A stretch of 64,000 nt of DNA from Vicinamibacterales bacterium (GTDB lineage: Bacteria; Acidobacteriota; Vicinamibacteria; Vicinamibacterales; UBA2999): the NCBI GenBank assembly GCA_041394705.1, contig JAWKHS010000013.1, positions 124,001-188,000 on the forward strand, given 5' to 3'. The position numbers were made by a program, and so were the translations under genes. Position 1 is the first letter of the stretch; every line of letters begins with the position of its first letter. Below, in pieces: positions 25,128 through 32,855 of this stretch. Below the pieces are notes generated by a model. That model saw nothing but the letters and a program-made list of their open reading frames with translations, searched no databases and was not told the DNA's origin.

Positions 25128-25204
25128 GCATAACGCCTTGGCTTCAGCCGCGGCGGCCCTCATGATGCGCCCGGGCCGCCGTCGGCTGCAAGCCGTGGTT
25201 AGGC
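25128..25204 (-). repeat. attC 18
   Basis: A 77-bp site with cores GCATAAC and GTTAGGC. The second IS30 copy starts five bases after the right core, exactly as at attC 23. Confidence 0.9.
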
Positions 25205-25209
25205 CGCGC

Positions 25210-26281
25210 GAATTCAGAAACTAACTGCAACACTCCAGGCCCGGATGGAACGAGGCGATCTGGGATACTCGACGACTCCGACAACCGCCAAGTCGCTGGA
25301 GTCTTCGATGCACTATCGCCAGATCACCTCGCCCGAACGATACTTGATCTCGACGTTGCGCCAGTGGGGATTCAATCCGTCGCAGACCGCCGCCGTGCTC
25401 GGCCGGCATCGCAGCTCGATCACGCGCGAGGTCCGGCGCAATGCCACGCGCGCCGACGGCTGCTACCGGCCGTTCACGGCGTCGGAGCGCGCACGCGGTC
25501 GTCGGTCGCGGTCGCGACGGACGACGCACTTCACGCCCCAGCAGTGGCGCTACGTGCACCGGCAGCTGCGGAAGCAGTGGAGCCCCGAGCAGATCGCGGG
25601 GCGGCTCCGACGCGACGGCGCCTGGTCGATCAGCCACGAGACGATCTACACCCACATCTGGCGACGCCAGGATGGGCGGCTCGCTCTTCCGCGACCTGCG
25701 CTGCGCTACGAAGCAGTGCCGGAAGCGCCACGGCAGCTACGACAGCCGGCGGCCGCCTGGCCGGCAAGCGCATGATCAGCGACCGCTGGCGATCGTCGAG
25801 CAGCGCACCGCTCGGTCGGGCACTGGGAGGTCGACACGCTGGTCGGCACCGGCGCCCCGGACTGTGGCCACCTCGTGGAGCGCAAGACCGGCTACGATGC
25901 TCGGCAGCTCCGGAACCGCACGAGCCGCGGCATGACGCGGCCTGCGGCGCCTGATCCGACGCGCGCCACGATCCTTCAAGACGATGACCGCCGATAACGG
26001 CACCGAGTTCCACGACTACCGCGCGGTCGAAGCGCACCACAGGGCTCCGCTTCTACTTCGCCACGCCGTACCACTCGTGGGAACGCGGCAGCAACGAGAA
26101 CCTGAACGGCTTGCTACGCCAGTACCTGCCCAAGCGCACCAGCCTGGCCGGTCTCACGCAGCGGCAATGCGATGCCCTGGCGCAGCGCCTCAACGCACGG
26201 CCTCGGAAACGATTGGGGTACCGCACCCCGGCGGAGTGCTTCTATGCCCGATGAGATCTGTTGCACTTCACGCTTGAACTC
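25210..26281 (+). mobile_element. IS30-family insertion sequence, copy 2 (degenerate)
   Basis: The same ends as copy 1 (GAATTCAGAAACTAACTG to CACGCTTGAACTC), about 1072 bp. The first 450 bp and the last 210 bp are essentially identical to copy 1. All differences visible to me lie between about 25660 and 26035, where at least eight small insertions or deletions occur. It starts five bases after the attC 18 core and again supplies the stop codon of the adjoining cassette gene. Confidence 0.85.
25308..26254 (+). pseudogene. IS30-family transposase, frameshifted copy
   Basis: The reading frame follows copy 1 from MHYRQITSP to SISHETIYTHIW and then breaks. Later segments (LFRDLRCATKQCRKRHGSY, MTADNGTEFHDYRAVE, RTSLAGLTQRQCDALAQRLN) appear in shifting frames. 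The transposase cannot be made as written. The clustering of indels in the middle of a long repeat makes sequencing or assembly error a serious alternative to decay. Confidence 0.85.
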
Positions 26282-26852
26282 AGACCGTAAATGCCTTGGC
26301 GTACATGTCGAACTGCTCGACCGTTCGGTCGAGAGCGATGCAGAGAACTTCGATTGGCCGATCGCTAGGCAGGCTGGTGGCCAGTAACGCAAGCCCTGCG
26401 ATTTGCCGCTCGGCCAAGCCGTCCTTCGGCATCTTGACCTCAATAAACTGATGTCGGTCCGGGCTCACCAGCCACAGGTCTGGACCAACAGGCTTCTCGC
26501 CTCCGAGATGGCTCCGAGCCTGATCCGCTCTGGTCTGGAGTTCTCTGAGTTTCGGGAAGTACCTGCCTAAGGCGTCGCGAAATTCTCGCTTGTCCTGGTC
26601 GCCGAGGCTCTTGTCGCCCGACCACGATGCGGACGTCAGCCACTTGAATGGACAGTAGTAGCCCTCGGTATGCCGCAGCTGGGTGGCGACGAAGGCCTCA
26701 CCGAAGAAGCGCGCTGGGCGGACCTTGTGCTTCCTCGTGAGTACCCGCTTGATGAATGGCGATGCGTCGGAGCTGGCAAGCATCGCCGAACTGCCAGCGC
26801 ACCAGTTCTCGCGCAAGGCCTGTGGGTACGCGAGCGTTACAATCTTCAGCAC
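26280..26852 (-). CDS. Cassette 18: VRR-NUC-like nuclease
   Basis: A protein of about 190 residues. The GTG at 26852, with GGAG upstream, is the best start; earlier in-frame codons run into attC 17. The C-terminal half reads GPDLWLVSPDRHQFIEVKMP followed by KDGLAERQIAGLALL. It fits the VRR-NUC signature in which PD...E-V-K and a following ERQ motif form the PD-(D/E)xK nuclease site. The N-terminal half (RPARFFGEAFVATQLRHTEG) is helical and basic. VRR-NUC proteins occur in phages and in repair enzymes, so a defence or repair role is possible. The TGA stop is formed at the IS30 junction. Confidence 0.6.
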   Translation of the reverse strand: MLKIVTLAYPQALRENWCAGSSAMLASSDASPFIKRVLTRKHKVRPARFFGEAFVATQLRHTEGYYCPFKWLTSASWSGDKSLGDQDKREFRDALGRYFPKLRELQTRADQARSHLGGEKPVGPDLWLVSPDRHQFIEVKMPKDGLAERQIAGLALLATSLPSDRPIEVLCIALDRTVEQFDMYAKAFTV

Positions 26853-26893
26853 AGTCGGTACCGCTCCGGGTCTCGGAGTTGCTTCGCCAATCG

Positions 26894-27005
26894 GCCTAAC
26901 GGCTGGGCATTCAGCCGCGCCGCGCGAGACACAATACACCGAGCGCGGGGACTCGGCGCGCCGCGCACGCGGCCGCCGAGCGTCGGCTGCAATGCCTGGT
27001 TAGAC
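26894..27005 (-). repeat. attC 17 (long class)
   Basis: A 112-bp site with cores GCCTAAC and GTTAGAC and long GC-rich arms joined by GAGACACAATACACCGAGCG. It belongs to the non-coding cassette copy A on its right. Confidence 0.9.
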
Positions 27006-27277
27006 GGCTGGTCGCCAGCACGATCGCCGGGAACCGGCTCGCGCGCCGACACCCGGGGCGGGGCGCTCGGCCGCCCCTTCGGCGCGCGAGCGCTGCCGCC
27101 TGCGGATGGCTTCGCTCGATGCGCGGAGGAACTGTGACGCGCTCGACAAGACCCTCGGCCCGTGCGCAGTGAGCCCTCCGGCGAGATGGCACGATGCCGC
27201 CACCTGCGGTCGATGAGACCAGCCGAGGCCGATCGCGCGTGAGAGCACGCTTTAAAGGACTGGTCTTTTCGGTGTCC
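27006..27277 (-). repeat. Cassette 17: non-coding cassette, copy A
   Basis: A 272-bp cassette body without a convincing ORF. The open frames it contains are low-complexity Arg/Ala-rich strings that run through the attC and do not end at the core site. Together with attC 17 it is repeated almost identically four more times (cassettes 9-12). It contains a TTTAAAG stretch near its right end. It may encode a small RNA or nothing. Confidence 0.75.
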
Positions 27278-27365
27278 GTCTAACGACCGCGGTTCAGCCG
27301 CGGCGGTTGGTGCCCGCATGATGCCACAGCGCTCAACCGCCGTCGGCTGCAACCGCTGGTTAGGC
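27278..27365 (-). repeat. attC 16
   Basis: An 88-bp site of the GCATGATGCCACAG-loop class with intact cores GTCTAAC and GTTAGGC. Confidence 0.93.
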
Positions 27366-27376
27366 GGCGGTTCGGT

Positions 27377-27807
27377 TTACCGGCGGACTTCGTAGAGGAA
27401 GTGTTGATTGAAGACCAGTCGCTCAGGAGTGAGCTGCGAAAACGACCACTGAACGACGCCCTTGGGAGCCTTGCTCTCGTCGCCTTCCCACACTGGATAC
27501 AGCTCTACTGGTTGGCCGGCCTCAAGCGCGCGCCGACGAGGTGAAGTAGCGCGGTGACACTCCGGAGGTCATCGGCCCGGTCGCTCCGGCCTGCCAACAT
27601 GCCGTCGTAGTACTCGACAAGGTCTTCGGCCACCACGCTCGGAAACCCGCAGCTACAACCTGTGTGGGCGCCGACGAACTGCACTGACGGCTGAGCGAAC
27701 CACTGCACAACCGCCTGCTGCCCAGGTCCCACGGGCTCGACAACCAGGTCCGCTGTCTCCCGCTCCGGCAATGCTTCGCGCGTGCCGATGTATAGCGTCA
27801 AGCACAT
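27377..27807 (-). pseudogene. Cassette 16: hypothetical protein gene with a frameshift
   Basis: From the ATG at 27807 (MCLTLYIGTREALPERETAD) the frame runs to VTALLHLVGARL at about 27540, where a stop soon follows. The next frame continues as LEAGQPVELYPVWEGDESKA, then VVQWSFSQLTPERLVFNQHF, and ends at a TAA at 27377-27379, close to the attC 16 core. The shift lies in a GCGCGC run. Repaired, the protein would have about 143 residues, with a Cys-containing HTGCSCGFPS motif. No family is recognised. Confidence 0.6.
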
Positions 27808-27818
27808 GATCGCTGTCC

Positions 27819-27893
27819 GCCTAACGCCCGCGGTTCAGCCGCGGCGCGCCCAGGATGCCACCGCGCGCCCTCGGCTGCAACCGCTGGTTAGGC
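27819..27893 (-). repeat. attC 15
   Basis: A 75-bp site with intact cores GCCTAAC and GTTAGGC. The FRG-gene stop codon lies within the right core. Confidence 0.93.
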
Positions 27894-28697
27894 GGGCTCT
27901 GCCTCTTCGTTGCCATTCCAGATGACTTCCGTGTGCAAGAGACTCTTGGCGATTCCGTCGAGATCTGGAAAGGCGCTCCGATGACTAATTCCGAGACCGC
28001 TGAGGTCTTGGAGGAGCGCAGGCTTGGAGCGTGATCGCACAGGCCAGCGGTAGAGCTGCTCAATGTCGAGGTTGCTCTTCGCAAACTCTTTGCCGGCCAG
28101 ATCTTCGAGAGATGTCTGCGGGTCTGAGTGCAAGGTAAAGCCGCCCTCCTGAGCGACGAGACGCGTCGAATTGAAGACTGGATGGACAACCTTCACACGT
28201 AACGGCTCTGACGCGAACAAAGCCTTCTCGTCTTGCTGAACCAGCTCAAACGCGTCTAGCACGCCCTTGTAGCCGCGCTGACGAAACGCCCACACGTGCC
28301 CGTCGCACTCGCAGTACTCCGTGCACGCGAAGTACAGCGCGTACAACGCGTTCGCCGTCCAATCGAGAACGCGGGTCGGAAGGCCGTGATGTCGCGCAAG
28401 GAAGAGGGCGTAGCCCGCTTTGGCGACATTGGGATCAACGGGATAAGCACGGCGCCTGAAGCGATGCAGTAGCTCCCGCTCAGCGGTTCGGTCGAACTGA
28501 CGCACGCGGCCGCCGTAGCGATGCGCACGCCCAACGGACGGAACGAGGGTGAACTCCGTCTTAGCATGGCCCCGGAACCACAACTTGTGCTTCTCGGCGT
28601 CGCCAACGACCATCTGCCTCACGGTCTTCGCGTCCTCGACGAATTGGGCAACGGTCTCGATGGGCGCACGATCGCGAACATCAAAGCTGACAGTCAT
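27888..28697 (-). CDS. Cassette 15: FRG-domain protein
   Basis: A 269-residue soluble protein with the FRG domain. KLWFRGHAKTEFTLVPSVGR (about residues 38-57) contains the F-R-G signature. It is followed by ERELLHRFRRRAYP and LARHHGLPTRVLDWTANALY, the most conserved part of the family. The C-terminal third is variable. FRG proteins are common in phage-defence islands and mobile elements, and their N-terminal fold is thought to be enzymatic, but the activity is not established. The gene fills the cassette exactly and ends with TAA in the attC core. Confidence 0.85.
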   Translation of the reverse strand: MTVSFDVRDRAPIETVAQFVEDAKTVRQMVVGDAEKHKLWFRGHAKTEFTLVPSVGRAHRYGGRVRQFDRTAERELLHRFRRRAYPVDPNVAKAGYALFLARHHGLPTRVLDWTANALYALYFACTEYCECDGHVWAFRQRGYKGVLDAFELVQQDEKALFASEPLRVKVVHPVFNSTRLVAQEGGFTLHSDPQTSLEDLAGKEFAKSNLDIEQLYRWPVRSRSKPALLQDLSGLGISHRSAFPDLDGIAKSLLHTEVIWNGNEEAEPA

Positions 28698-28713
28698 GGA
28701 ACGTTGTAGCTCC

Positions 28714-28802
28714 GCCTAACGACCGCGGTTCAGCCGCGGCGGTTGCTGCCCCGCATGATGCCACAGCGCCCAACCGCCGTCGGCTGCAACCGCTGGTTAG
28801 CC
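28714..28802 (-). repeat. attC 14
   Basis: An 89-bp site with intact cores GCCTAAC and GTTAGCC and the GCATGATGCCACAG loop. Confidence 0.93.
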
Positions 28803-29315
28803 GGCATTCGAGGGCCTGCCTTCGCTAAGGGACTGGATCTGCTGTTCGAGATCGGTGCGCTGCTCTTCACTCGTGGCCCGCTGTAGTAGGACGTGAAGCA
28901 GACCGGTGGCGCGTTCGACGTCCCTACCAGTCGCGTACGCGCGCGCCTCAACCAACCGGAGAGAGTAGTCGCCTTCGGTGCCGAGGCTCGGCGCCAAGAT
29001 CGCCAGCGCCTCAGAAGGCCTGCCCTGAAGCAGCAGATGCTCCGCGAGGAAGTACCTGGCCACCACAACGCTTGGACTCGAGTGGTCATCGCTCGAGAGA
29101 GCGAGTTCCTCGCGGAGCGTCGTCTCGAACTCGGCCAGGGCCTCGGCGGCCTTGCCTTGCGCCGCCAGAATCGAGGCCAACCCGGCGCGAATGTGCGGAC
29201 GCCCCCAGTGCCCGTCGACCGTGAGGGAGAACGCCTCCCGATACTTCTGCTCCGCCTCCGCGAGCCGGCCGGCCTCCCACAGTTCCAGGCCTTCTCGTTC
29301 CGGGTCGCGTCTCAT
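28797..29315 (-). CDS. Cassette 14: tetratricopeptide-like helical protein
   Basis: A 172-residue soluble protein made of helix pairs typical of TPR repeats: EREGLELWEAGRLAEAEQKY, IRAGLASILAAQGKAAEALA, and FLAEHLLLQGRPSEALAILA with alanine and glycine at TPR consensus positions. It would be a protein-protein interaction module. No enzymatic domain is present. The stop is at the attC 14 core and the start lies 26 bp from attC 13. Confidence 0.75.
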   Translation of the reverse strand: MRRDPEREGLELWEAGRLAEAEQKYREAFSLTVDGHWGRPHIRAGLASILAAQGKAAEALAEFETTLREELALSSDDHSSPSVVVARYFLAEHLLLQGRPSEALAILAPSLGTEGDYSLRLVEARAYATGRDVERATGLLHVLLQRATSEEQRTDLEQQIQSLSEGRPSNAG

Positions 29316-29341
29316 TCGATCCTCGGGCGCTTCGTTTGTCC

Positions 29342-29428
29342 GGCTAACGACCGCGCATCAGCCGCGGCGCGTCGGTGCCCAATGATGCCACGATGCTGAC
29401 CGCCGACGGCTGCATGCGCTGGTTAGGC
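29342..29428 (-). repeat. attC 13
   Basis: An 87-bp site with cores GGCTAAC and GTTAGGC. The arms GCATCAGCCGCGGCG / CGCCGACGGCTGCATGC carry the AATGATGCCACG loop variant. Confidence 0.9.
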
Positions 29429-29898
29429 GGCTTGGAACCACACACGAACCCGCCGGAGCCGACATTTGTGCCCAGCTGGTAGCTACAGCCAAGATCCGCG
29501 TCGGCGCCACGGACGTAAAGGCGCAGGTGCTCTCGCCCTTCCTGCACTCCCGCTCCGGCCCGCCCGGCATCGCGTGACCAGCGCACGGCCGGCGTCGTAT
29601 CAAATCGCCGAGTGACGCGCCCGACAGACCAACCCCGAGGGGCCTCTGCGCGGACGAAGTCGCCGCGATATGTCACTTCAAGGAACGCGAGCCTAGTCGG
29701 CTGGCGGGCGCCTGATGAGACGGGCACGCTTGCAGCCACGACAATGTCGATCACGAGCACATCGCCTGATCGCTCGCACTGTGCCGAAACCGCAAACCCC
29801 AGATGCCTGAGCCCCTCGAGTTGGCCGCATAGCTCAGCAGACGCAGCGGGCTGCCCTACTGCCGTCAACGACGTGATCGTCGCAATGATGAGGCGCAT
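29344..29898 (-). CDS. Cassette 13: exported hypothetical protein whose frame reads through its own attC
   Basis: The frame from 29898 gives a signal peptide (MRLIIATITSLTAVGQPAAS) and a beta-rich mature protein with FLEVTYRGDFVRAEAPRGWS and LRLYVRGADADLGCSYQLGT. Unlike its neighbours it does not stop at the right core of attC 13 but continues through the site to a TAG in the left core, adding about 28 residues encoded by attC. Either the C-terminal tail is real, or a mutation removed the normal stop. The family is not recognised. Confidence 0.6.
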   Translation of the reverse strand: MRLIIATITSLTAVGQPAASAELCGQLEGLRHLGFAVSAQCERSGDVLVIDIVVAASVPVSSGARQPTRLAFLEVTYRGDFVRAEAPRGWSVGRVTRRFDTTPAVRWSRDAGRAGAGVQEGREHLRLYVRGADADLGCSYQLGTNVGSGGFVCGSKPPNQRMQPSAVSIVASLGTDAPRLMRGR

Positions 29899-29906
29899 CG
29901 CTGTCC

Positions 29907-30018
29907 GCCTAACGGGTTGGCATTCAGCCGCGCCGCGCGAGACACGATACACCGAGCGCGGGCACTCGGCGCGCCGCGCCCGCGGCCGCCGAGCGTCGGC
30001 TGCAATGCCTGGTTAGAC
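29907..30018 (-). repeat. attC 12 (long class)
   Basis: A 112-bp site with cores GCCTAAC and GTTAGAC, paired with non-coding cassette copy B. Confidence 0.9.
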
Positions 30019-30294
30019 GGCTGGTCGCCAGCACGATCGCCGGGGACCGGCTCGCGCGCCGACACCCGGGGCGGGGCGCTCGGCCGCCCCTTCGGCGCGC
30101 GAGCGCTGCCGCCTGCGGATGGCTTCGCTCGATGCGCGGAGGAACTGGGACGCGCTCGACAAGACCCTCGGCCCGTGCGTGCAGCGTGAGCCCTCCGGCG
30201 ACATGGAACGATGCCGCCCCGTGCGGTCGATGAGACCAGCCGAGGCCGATCGCGCGTGAGATCACGCTTTAAAGGACTGGTCTTTTCGGTGTCC
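30019..30294 (-). repeat. Cassette 12: non-coding cassette, copy B
   Basis: A 276-bp body nearly identical to copies A, C and E, with a few substitutions such as GGGGACCGG for GGGAACCGG. No ORF that starts and ends inside the cassette looks protein-like. Confidence 0.75.
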
Positions 30295-30406
30295 GTCTAA
30301 CGCCTGGGCATTCAGCCGCGCCGCGCGAGACACAATACACCGAGCGCGGGGACTCGGCGCGCCGCGCACGCGGCCGCCGAGCGTCGGCTGCAATGCCTGG
30401 TTAGAC
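30295..30406 (-). repeat. attC 11 (long class)
   Basis: A 112-bp site with cores GTCTAAC and GTTAGAC, identical in its loop to attC 17. Confidence 0.9.
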
Positions 30407-30682
30407 GGCTGGTCGCCAGCACGATCGCCGGGAACCGGCTCGCGCGCCGACACCCGGGGCGGGGCGCTCGGCCGCCCCTTCGGCGCGCGAGCGCTGCCGC
30501 CTGCGGATGGCTTCGCTCGATGCGCGGAGGAACTGTGACGCGCTCGACAAGACCCTCGGCCGTGCGTGCAGCGAGAGCCCTCCGGCGAGATGGCACGATG
30601 CCGCCACCTGCGGTCGATGAGACCAGCCGCGGCCGATCGCGCGCAGAGATCACGCCGGAAAGGACTGGGTTCTTCGGTGTCC
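30407..30682 (-). repeat. Cassette 11: non-coding cassette, copy C
   Basis: A 276-bp body, tandem with copies B, D and E. Its right end is slightly diverged (CGCGCAGAGATCACGCCGG in place of the usual GTGAGATCACGCTTTAAAGG). Confidence 0.75.
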
Positions 30683-30792
30683 GTTCAACGGCTGCGCCCA
30701 GCCGCGCCGCGCGAGACACAATACACCGAGCGCGGGGACTCGGCGCGCCGCGCACGCGGCCGCCGAGCGTCGGCTGCAATGCCTGGTTAGAC
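30683..30792 (-). repeat. attC 10 (long class, variant left core)
   Basis: A 110-bp site. The left core reads GTTCAAC rather than GTCTAAC and the right core is GTTAGAC. The change removes the conserved TAAC and may impair recombination if it is not a sequencing error. Confidence 0.8.
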
Positions 30793-31066
30793 GGCTGGTC
30801 GCCAGCACGATCGCCGGAACCGGCTCGCGCCGACACCTGGGGCGGGGCGCCTCTGGCCGCCTTTCGGCGCGCGAGCGCTGCCGCTCGCGGATGGCTTCGC
30901 TCGATGCGCGGAGGAACTGGGACGCGGCTCTGACAAGACCCTCGGCCCGTGCGTGCAGCGTGAGCCCTCCGGCGAGATGGCACGATGCCGCCACCGGTGG
31001 TCGATGAGACCAGCCGCGGCCGATCGCGCGTGAGATCACGCTTAAAGGACTGGATCGCTGGTGTCC
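30793..31066 (-). repeat. Cassette 10: non-coding cassette, copy D (divergent)
   Basis: A 274-bp body with several small indels and substitutions relative to the other copies, for example GCCTCTGGCCGCCTTTCGG where they have GCTCGGCCGCCCCTTCGG. It is the most diverged copy. Confidence 0.75.
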
Positions 31067-31178
31067 GTCTAACGCCTGGGCATTCAGCCGCGCCGCGCGA
31101 GACACAATACACCGAGCGCGGGGACTCGGCGCGCCGCGCACGCGGCCGCCGAGCGTCGGCTGCAATGCCTGGTTAGAC
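31067..31178 (-). repeat. attC 9 (long class)
   Basis: A 112-bp site with intact cores GTCTAAC and GTTAGAC. Confidence 0.9.
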
Positions 31179-31454
31179 GGCTGGTCGCCAGCACGATCGC
31201 CGGGAACCGGCTCGCGCGCCGACACCCGGGGCGGGGCGCTCGGCCGCCCCTTCGGCGCGCGAGCGCTGCCGCCTGCGGATGGCTTCGCTCGATGCGCGGA
31301 GGAACTGTGACGCGCTCGACAAGACCCTCGGCCCGTGCGTGCAGCGTGAGCCCTCCGGCGAGATGGCACGATGCCGCCACCTGCGGTCGATGAGACCAGC
31401 CGCGGCCGATCGCGCGTGAGATCACGCTTTAAAGGACTGGTCTTTTCGGTGTCC
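31179..31454 (-). repeat. Cassette 9: non-coding cassette, copy E
   Basis: A 276-bp body almost identical to copies A, B and C. It is the integrase-proximal member of the four tandem copies. Confidence 0.75.
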
Positions 31455-31526
31455 GTCTAACGACGCCAAATCAGCCGCGCGCCGTCAGGCGTCGTCCGGC
31501 GTGTCGGCTGCATTTGGAGGTTAGCC
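31455..31526 (-). repeat. attC 8
   Basis: A 72-bp site with intact cores GTCTAAC and GTTAGCC and arms AAATCAGCCGCGCGCCG / GTGTCGGCTGCATTT. Confidence 0.93.
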
Positions 31527-31531
31527 GGCAT

Positions 31532-32131
31532 TTAGGTTGTCTTCATAATGAACAAGACAGTGTCGTACGACGGCTTCCACGCGATGGGCAGTACTTCGTG
31601 AGAGTGTGGTTGATCAGCGCCGGAGTCGCCGGTACGTCGTACGCCGATCGACTGCGCCGCCGTGCTCCAGGACTGCGAAGCGAGATGAGTGTAACCATCT
31701 TCCGAGCCGCTTCCGCCAGAGAGGGTTTCCTCGTGCGAATGCCGCGCAAGTTCGGGCTCCGTGAGAACGTGGCCGAGCGTGTCGTGCTGTGGAATCGCAT
31801 CGCTTCCCGCGGGTTGACCGACACCGCCGAAATTGGCCGCACCCATTAGGAATCGGCCGACGAGGTTAGGTGTGCCGTGACTGCCATCGCAGATCGCCCA
31901 GCCGGTCGGCAGTTGGCCGTCCCGCGAGTACCAGGCGAGGATGGTTCCCTTCGGCAACGACTCAAGGTCGAATGCGGGCCGTCCGCGAACCCCCAGTTCG
32001 GCATTGAAGAGGACGAACGTCCGGCCAGTCACGAACGACACAACCAAGAGCGCAATAACGCTTGCCGCGGCAGCAGCGAATATCCACCGCGGAATCTGCT
32101 TGAGTAGAGCCTTGTCGATCGTGAAGGGCAT
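31532..32131 (-). CDS. Cassette 8: membrane-anchored phage tail-collar-like protein
   Basis: A 199-residue protein. A single membrane segment lies near the N-terminus (about residues 14-35, WIFAAAAASVIALLVVSFV). The soluble part contains LPKGTILAWYSRDGQLPTGW, then AICDGSHGTPNLVGRFLMGA, which is the pattern of the phage tail-collar domain (P-x-GW-x-x-CDG then TP-x-L-x-GRF). It ends in HSHE motifs and KPSYDTVLFIMKTT, as in tail-fibre tips. GAGGGAC precedes the start. Membrane anchoring of a collar domain is unusual; a surface-displayed adhesin is one possibility. Confidence 0.75.
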   Translation of the reverse strand: MPFTIDKALLKQIPRWIFAAAAASVIALLVVSFVTGRTFVLFNAELGVRGRPAFDLESLPKGTILAWYSRDGQLPTGWAICDGSHGTPNLVGRFLMGAANFGGVGQPAGSDAIPQHDTLGHVLTEPELARHSHEETLSGGSGSEDGYTHLASQSWSTAAQSIGVRRTGDSGADQPHSHEVLPIAWKPSYDTVLFIMKTT

Positions 32132-32155
32132 TTGTCCCTCGCTTATGTGCCGTCC

Positions 32156-32227
32156 GGCTAACGACGCCAAATCAGCCGCGCGCCGTCGGGCGTCAGGCGG
32201 CGCGTCGGCTGCATTTGGATGTTAGCC
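32156..32227 (-). repeat. attC 7
   Basis: A 72-bp site with intact cores GGCTAAC and GTTAGCC, closely similar to attC 8. Confidence 0.93.
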
Positions 32228-32731
32228 GGCCTTCTGAACCACCCTGAGCGCAGAGATTCCAATGAACGCCGCCGCGAACAACGCCATCAAGAACCACCCC
32301 GATCGCTGCGGCCGCATGAACGCCACGACGCTGCTCATACGCACGCTTTCTTTCGTGGCGCCTTTTCGAATTCGAACAATCTCGAACCCGTTGGCCAATC
32401 GATGGCCTTCAGTCAGAAACTCGCCAACCTCCGGTTCGTAGTCTTTCGCCTGAATCAGGCGCAGCAAGTAGAACTTCCTGGTGTTTTCAAAGGTCGCCCA
32501 CCAAGGAAAGATCAATAGCACACCGACTGCAGAACCCGCGAACACCAGTTCGGGGTTCGAAAAGACCTGCGCCACTGCGCCAAGAAGCACCGTCTCGGCC
32601 AGGAGGAACAATCCGTAGATCGTCCAGAGACGGTTGATGTCGTACTGGATGAGCTGCAGTGCAAACCCGTACTGCTCGGCCGGGCGCACCGAATGAGGGT
32701 CCGGTTGGTCACCGACGGTCTTTCGTGGCAC
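32222..32731 (-). CDS. Cassette 7: membrane protein, three predicted segments
   Basis: A 169-residue protein with membrane segments around residues 36-55 (LWTIYGLFLLAETVLLGAVA), 60-80 (LVFAGSAVGVLLIFPWW) and 145-162 (WFLMALFAAAFIGISAL). Between them lies a charged cytoplasmic region (FYLLRLIQAKDYEPEVGEF). The pattern resembles the RipA-like two-plus-one membrane proteins, but I make no functional claim. It ends in the attC 7 core. Confidence 0.7.
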   Translation of the reverse strand: MPRKTVGDQPDPHSVRPAEQYGFALQLIQYDINRLWTIYGLFLLAETVLLGAVAQVFSNPELVFAGSAVGVLLIFPWWATFENTRKFYLLRLIQAKDYEPEVGEFLTEGHRLANGFEIVRIRKGATKESVRMSSVVAFMRPQRSGWFLMALFAAAFIGISALRVVQKAG

Positions 32732-32751
32732 GAGTTGCCCTCCAAGGGTCC

Positions 32752-32826
32752 GGCTAACGACCGCAGTTCAGCCGCGGCGGCCTCATGATGCGCCCGGCCG
32801 CCGCCGGCTGCAACCGCTGGTTAGAC
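32752..32826 (-). repeat. attC 6
   Basis: A 75-bp site with intact cores GGCTAAC and GTTAGAC. Confidence 0.93.
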
Positions 32827-32855
32827 CGCTCATCATTCCGGCCTGCCGGCGACAT

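Noticed and set aside
26853..26939. Upstream extension of the VRR-NUC-like gene starting MYCVSRGAAEC
   Set aside because: Those residues are the translation of attC 17. The same string occurs beside several other attC sites, so the gene start was moved to 26852.
30019..31454. Protein genes in the repeated cassettes (frames reading CRRASRFPAIVLATSR and similar)
   Set aside because: The frames are low-complexity Arg/Ala strings, run through the attC, and do not begin and end within a cassette.
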